From NCBI GenBank assembly GCA_035248725.1, contig DATFHG010000175.1:1-8252 (forward strand): a stretch of DNA of 8,252 bases, given 5' to 3'. The notes beneath the pieces were generated by a model. The model saw nothing but the letters and a program-made list of their open reading frames with translations. It was not told the DNA's origin and ran no database searches. The DNA comes from DASPMP01 sp035248725. GTDB taxonomy: Bacteria; Gemmatimonadota; Gemmatimonadetes; Gemmatimonadales; Gemmatimonadaceae. The first letter of the stretch is position 1. Each line of letters begins with the position of its first letter. Below are positions 6,915 to 8,252 of the stretch, one piece after another. A program made the translations under genes and the position numbers.

Positions 6915-7570
6915 TGAACTTCGCCCGCGAAGGAATCATCTTCATCGTCATCGCGGCACTCATCGCCGCGGGCGGCTACGCGCTCGCCCTCAACCGGCGC
7001 TCGTGGCCGCTCTGGCTGCTGGCGTTCGTCCTCACGCTCATCGCGCTCTGGGTCGCGTACTTCTTCCGCGATCCCGAGCGCGTCGGCGAGCGCGGCCGAC
7101 AGATCGTGATCGCTCCCGCGGACGGCAAGATCGTGCAGATCTCCGACGTGGACGAGCCGGCGTTCATCCAGGGACGTGCGCGGCGCATTTCGATCTTCAT
7201 GAACGTCTTCAACGTGCACGTGAACCGCTATCCGGTGAGCGGTAGCGTGCAGTACGTGCATTACAACCCCGGCAAGTTCATCAACGCCGCCGCCGACAAG
7301 GCCAGTCTCGAGAACGAGCAATCGTCGATCGGCATCGTGAGTGAATCCGGACGCAAGGTGCTGGTGCGCCAGATCGCGGGCCTCATCGCGCGCCGCATCG
7401 TCACGTACAGCAAGGTCGGCGACAAGGCCGTGCAGGGCGACCGTCTGGGCATGATCCGCTTCGGGTCGCGCGTCGACGTCTTCGTGCCGTTGGACGCGGC
7501 GCCCAAAGTCGCGGTCGGTCAGGTAACTTTCGCGGGCGTGACAGTCCTCGCCGAGCTCCCGGGATCGTGA
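6914..7570 (+). CDS. psd: Phosphatidylserine decarboxylase proenzyme, short type
   Basis: Psd decarboxylates phosphatidylserine to phosphatidylethanolamine at the inner membrane. The proenzyme is 218 residues and matches the short bacterial/archaeal class, not the roughly 320-residue E. coli form. Two hydrophobic segments (about 7-26 and 31-50) form an N-terminal membrane hairpin. FFRDPER (50-56) and APADGKI (67-73, with Asp70) follow. FMNVFNVHVNRYP (95-107) carries the conserved His102. The self-cleavage site is FGS (183-185): cutting between Gly184 and Ser185 would give a beta chain of 184 residues and a 34-residue alpha chain starting with the pyruvoyl group made from Ser185. The start is GTG, overlapping the purC TAG by one base, with a good ribosome-binding site. 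The next gene, pssA, makes its substrate. A decarboxylase for a related phospholipid is possible in principle, but the pssA neighbour argues for phosphatidylserine. Confidence 0.95.
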   Translation: MNFAREGIIFIVIAALIAAGGYALALNRRSWPLWLLAFVLTLIALWVAYFFRDPERVGERGRQIVIAPADGKIVQISDVDEPAFIQGRARRISIFMNVFNVHVNRYPVSGSVQYVHYNPGKFINAAADKASLENEQSSIGIVSESGRKVLVRQIAGLIARRIVTYSKVGDKAVQGDRLGMIRFGSRVDVFVPLDAAPKVAVGQVTFAGVTVLAELPGS

Positions 7571-8252
7571 AGCCGCCTGCCACCATCCGCTCGCCCGACG
7601 TTCGACGCGTCGTCGTTCTCTTTCCGAGCGGGCTCACGCTCGCCAACCTGTTCTTCGGCGTGTTTGCGATCGTGACCGCCTCGCGCGGCGACTACACGCG
7701 CGCCGGATGGTATGTCGTGCTCGGCGGCGTCTGCGACGGGTTCGACGGGCGGGTCGCCCGCGCCACGAACACGGGCGGACGCTTCGGCGAAGAGCTGGAT
7801 TCCCTCGTGGATGCCGTGACCTTCGGGCTCGCGCCCGCGCTCATCATGTACTTCGCGGTGCTCAATCGCGAAGGATGGGATTGGTTCTGGTGCTTCATCT
7901 TCGCGGCGTGCGCGGTGCTCCGCCTCGCGCGCTTCAACGTCGAGCAGGCCGGCACCGCCAAGACGTACTTCCAGGGACTGCCCAGCCCCGCTGCGGGCAT
8001 CACGCTCGCCACCTACTACTGGTTCAGCCAGTCGCCGCTGTACGCGGAGACGAACATCGCGAACTGGCCGTGGCATCAAATGCTGCGGATGGTGATGGCG
8101 GGACTGAGCTTCCTCATGATCAGCAATGTGCCGTATCCCGTGATTCCGAGCGTGGGATTCCGCGATGCGCGCGGGCTCACCGGTCTCGGCGTGATGCTAC
8201 TCGGAATCGGGATGCTGATCTTCGGAAAGAACGAGTACTTCTTCCCGCTGGC
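7567..8252 (+). CDS. pssA: CDP-diacylglycerol-serine O-phosphatidyltransferase (PssA), 3' end beyond window
   Basis: PssA makes phosphatidylserine from CDP-diacylglycerol and L-serine in the inner membrane; Psd then converts it to phosphatidylethanolamine. 228 codons are visible, with no stop before the edge. Family members run about 230-280 residues, so little is missing. The CDP-alcohol phosphotransferase motif is complete: Asp57, Asp60-Gly61, Ala64-Arg65, Gly74, Asp78 and Asp82. LRLARFN (118-124) and GLPSPAAG (137-144) are typical of the PssA subgroup and argue against phosphatidylglycerophosphate synthase. Several hydrophobic segments are evident, at about 19-38, 46-56, 84-98, 106-118, 141-154, 172-192 and 203-219. 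The start is a GTG whose GTGA overlaps the psd stop by four bases. No clear Shine-Dalgarno sequence is present, so translation is probably coupled to psd. Confidence 0.94.
   Translation, partial: MKPPATIRSPDVRRVVVLFPSGLTLANLFFGVFAIVTASRGDYTRAGWYVVLGGVCDGFDGRVARATNTGGRFGEELDSLVDAVTFGLAPALIMYFAVLNREGWDWFWCFIFAACAVLRLARFNVEQAGTAKTYFQGLPSPAAGITLATYYWFSQSPLYAETNIANWPWHQMLRMVMAGLSFLMISNVPYPVIPSVGFRDARGLTGLGVMLLGIGMLIFGKNEYFFPL

Noticed and set aside
1..8252. A hidden defence, mobile or secretion system
   Set aside because: All eight genes belong to recognised housekeeping or signalling families. There are no transposase, integrase, direct repeats, toxin-antitoxin pair or abrupt change in composition that I can see.

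Overview
The window is GC-rich and almost entirely coding. It reads as bacterial core genome: two genes on the minus strand (1-2248), a 112-base divergent intergenic region (2249-2360), and six tightly packed genes on the plus strand (2361-8252). The outermost genes, trpD on the left and pssA on the right, are cut by the window edges. I see no tRNA, rRNA, CRISPR array, insertion sequence or phage gene. The only non-coding stretch is the intergenic region. The combination of high GC, GTG/TTG starts, yeast-like PurC, eukaryote-type PurB and this gene order suggests a soil-type bacterium, possibly Gemmatimonadota. That placement is an impression from memory and was not tested.

Minus strand: a soluble two-GAF protein with a long central coiled coil starts at a TTG and runs into trpD (anthranilate phosphoribosyltransferase, tryptophan synthesis) with an 11-base overlap. 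The TrpD has Gly where the family normally has Asp in the GTGGD loop.

Intergenic region: a perfect TTGACA on the minus strand and a TTGACT on the plus strand sit back to back, 23 bases apart, with a small inverted repeat (AATCG-N6-CGATT) between them. The plus-strand promoter lies so close to the truA ATG that the transcript may be nearly leaderless.

Plus strand: truA (tRNA pseudouridine synthase), an HtrA/Deg serine protease with a lipoprotein signal, purB and purC (consecutive steps of purine synthesis), then psd and pssA (consecutive steps of phosphatidylethanolamine synthesis). Every one of the five junctions overlaps by 1 or 4 bases, so this is very probably one translationally coupled operon. 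In both pathway pairs the later enzyme is encoded first. The operon mixes tRNA modification, envelope protein quality control, purine synthesis and membrane lipid synthesis, which are all growth-linked functions.

I found no clearly new defence, mobile or secretion system. The points worth a second look are details: the coupled operon, the lipoprotein HtrA, the eukaryote-type purine enzymes, the altered TrpD loop, the GAF-trpD coupling and the compact divergent promoter.
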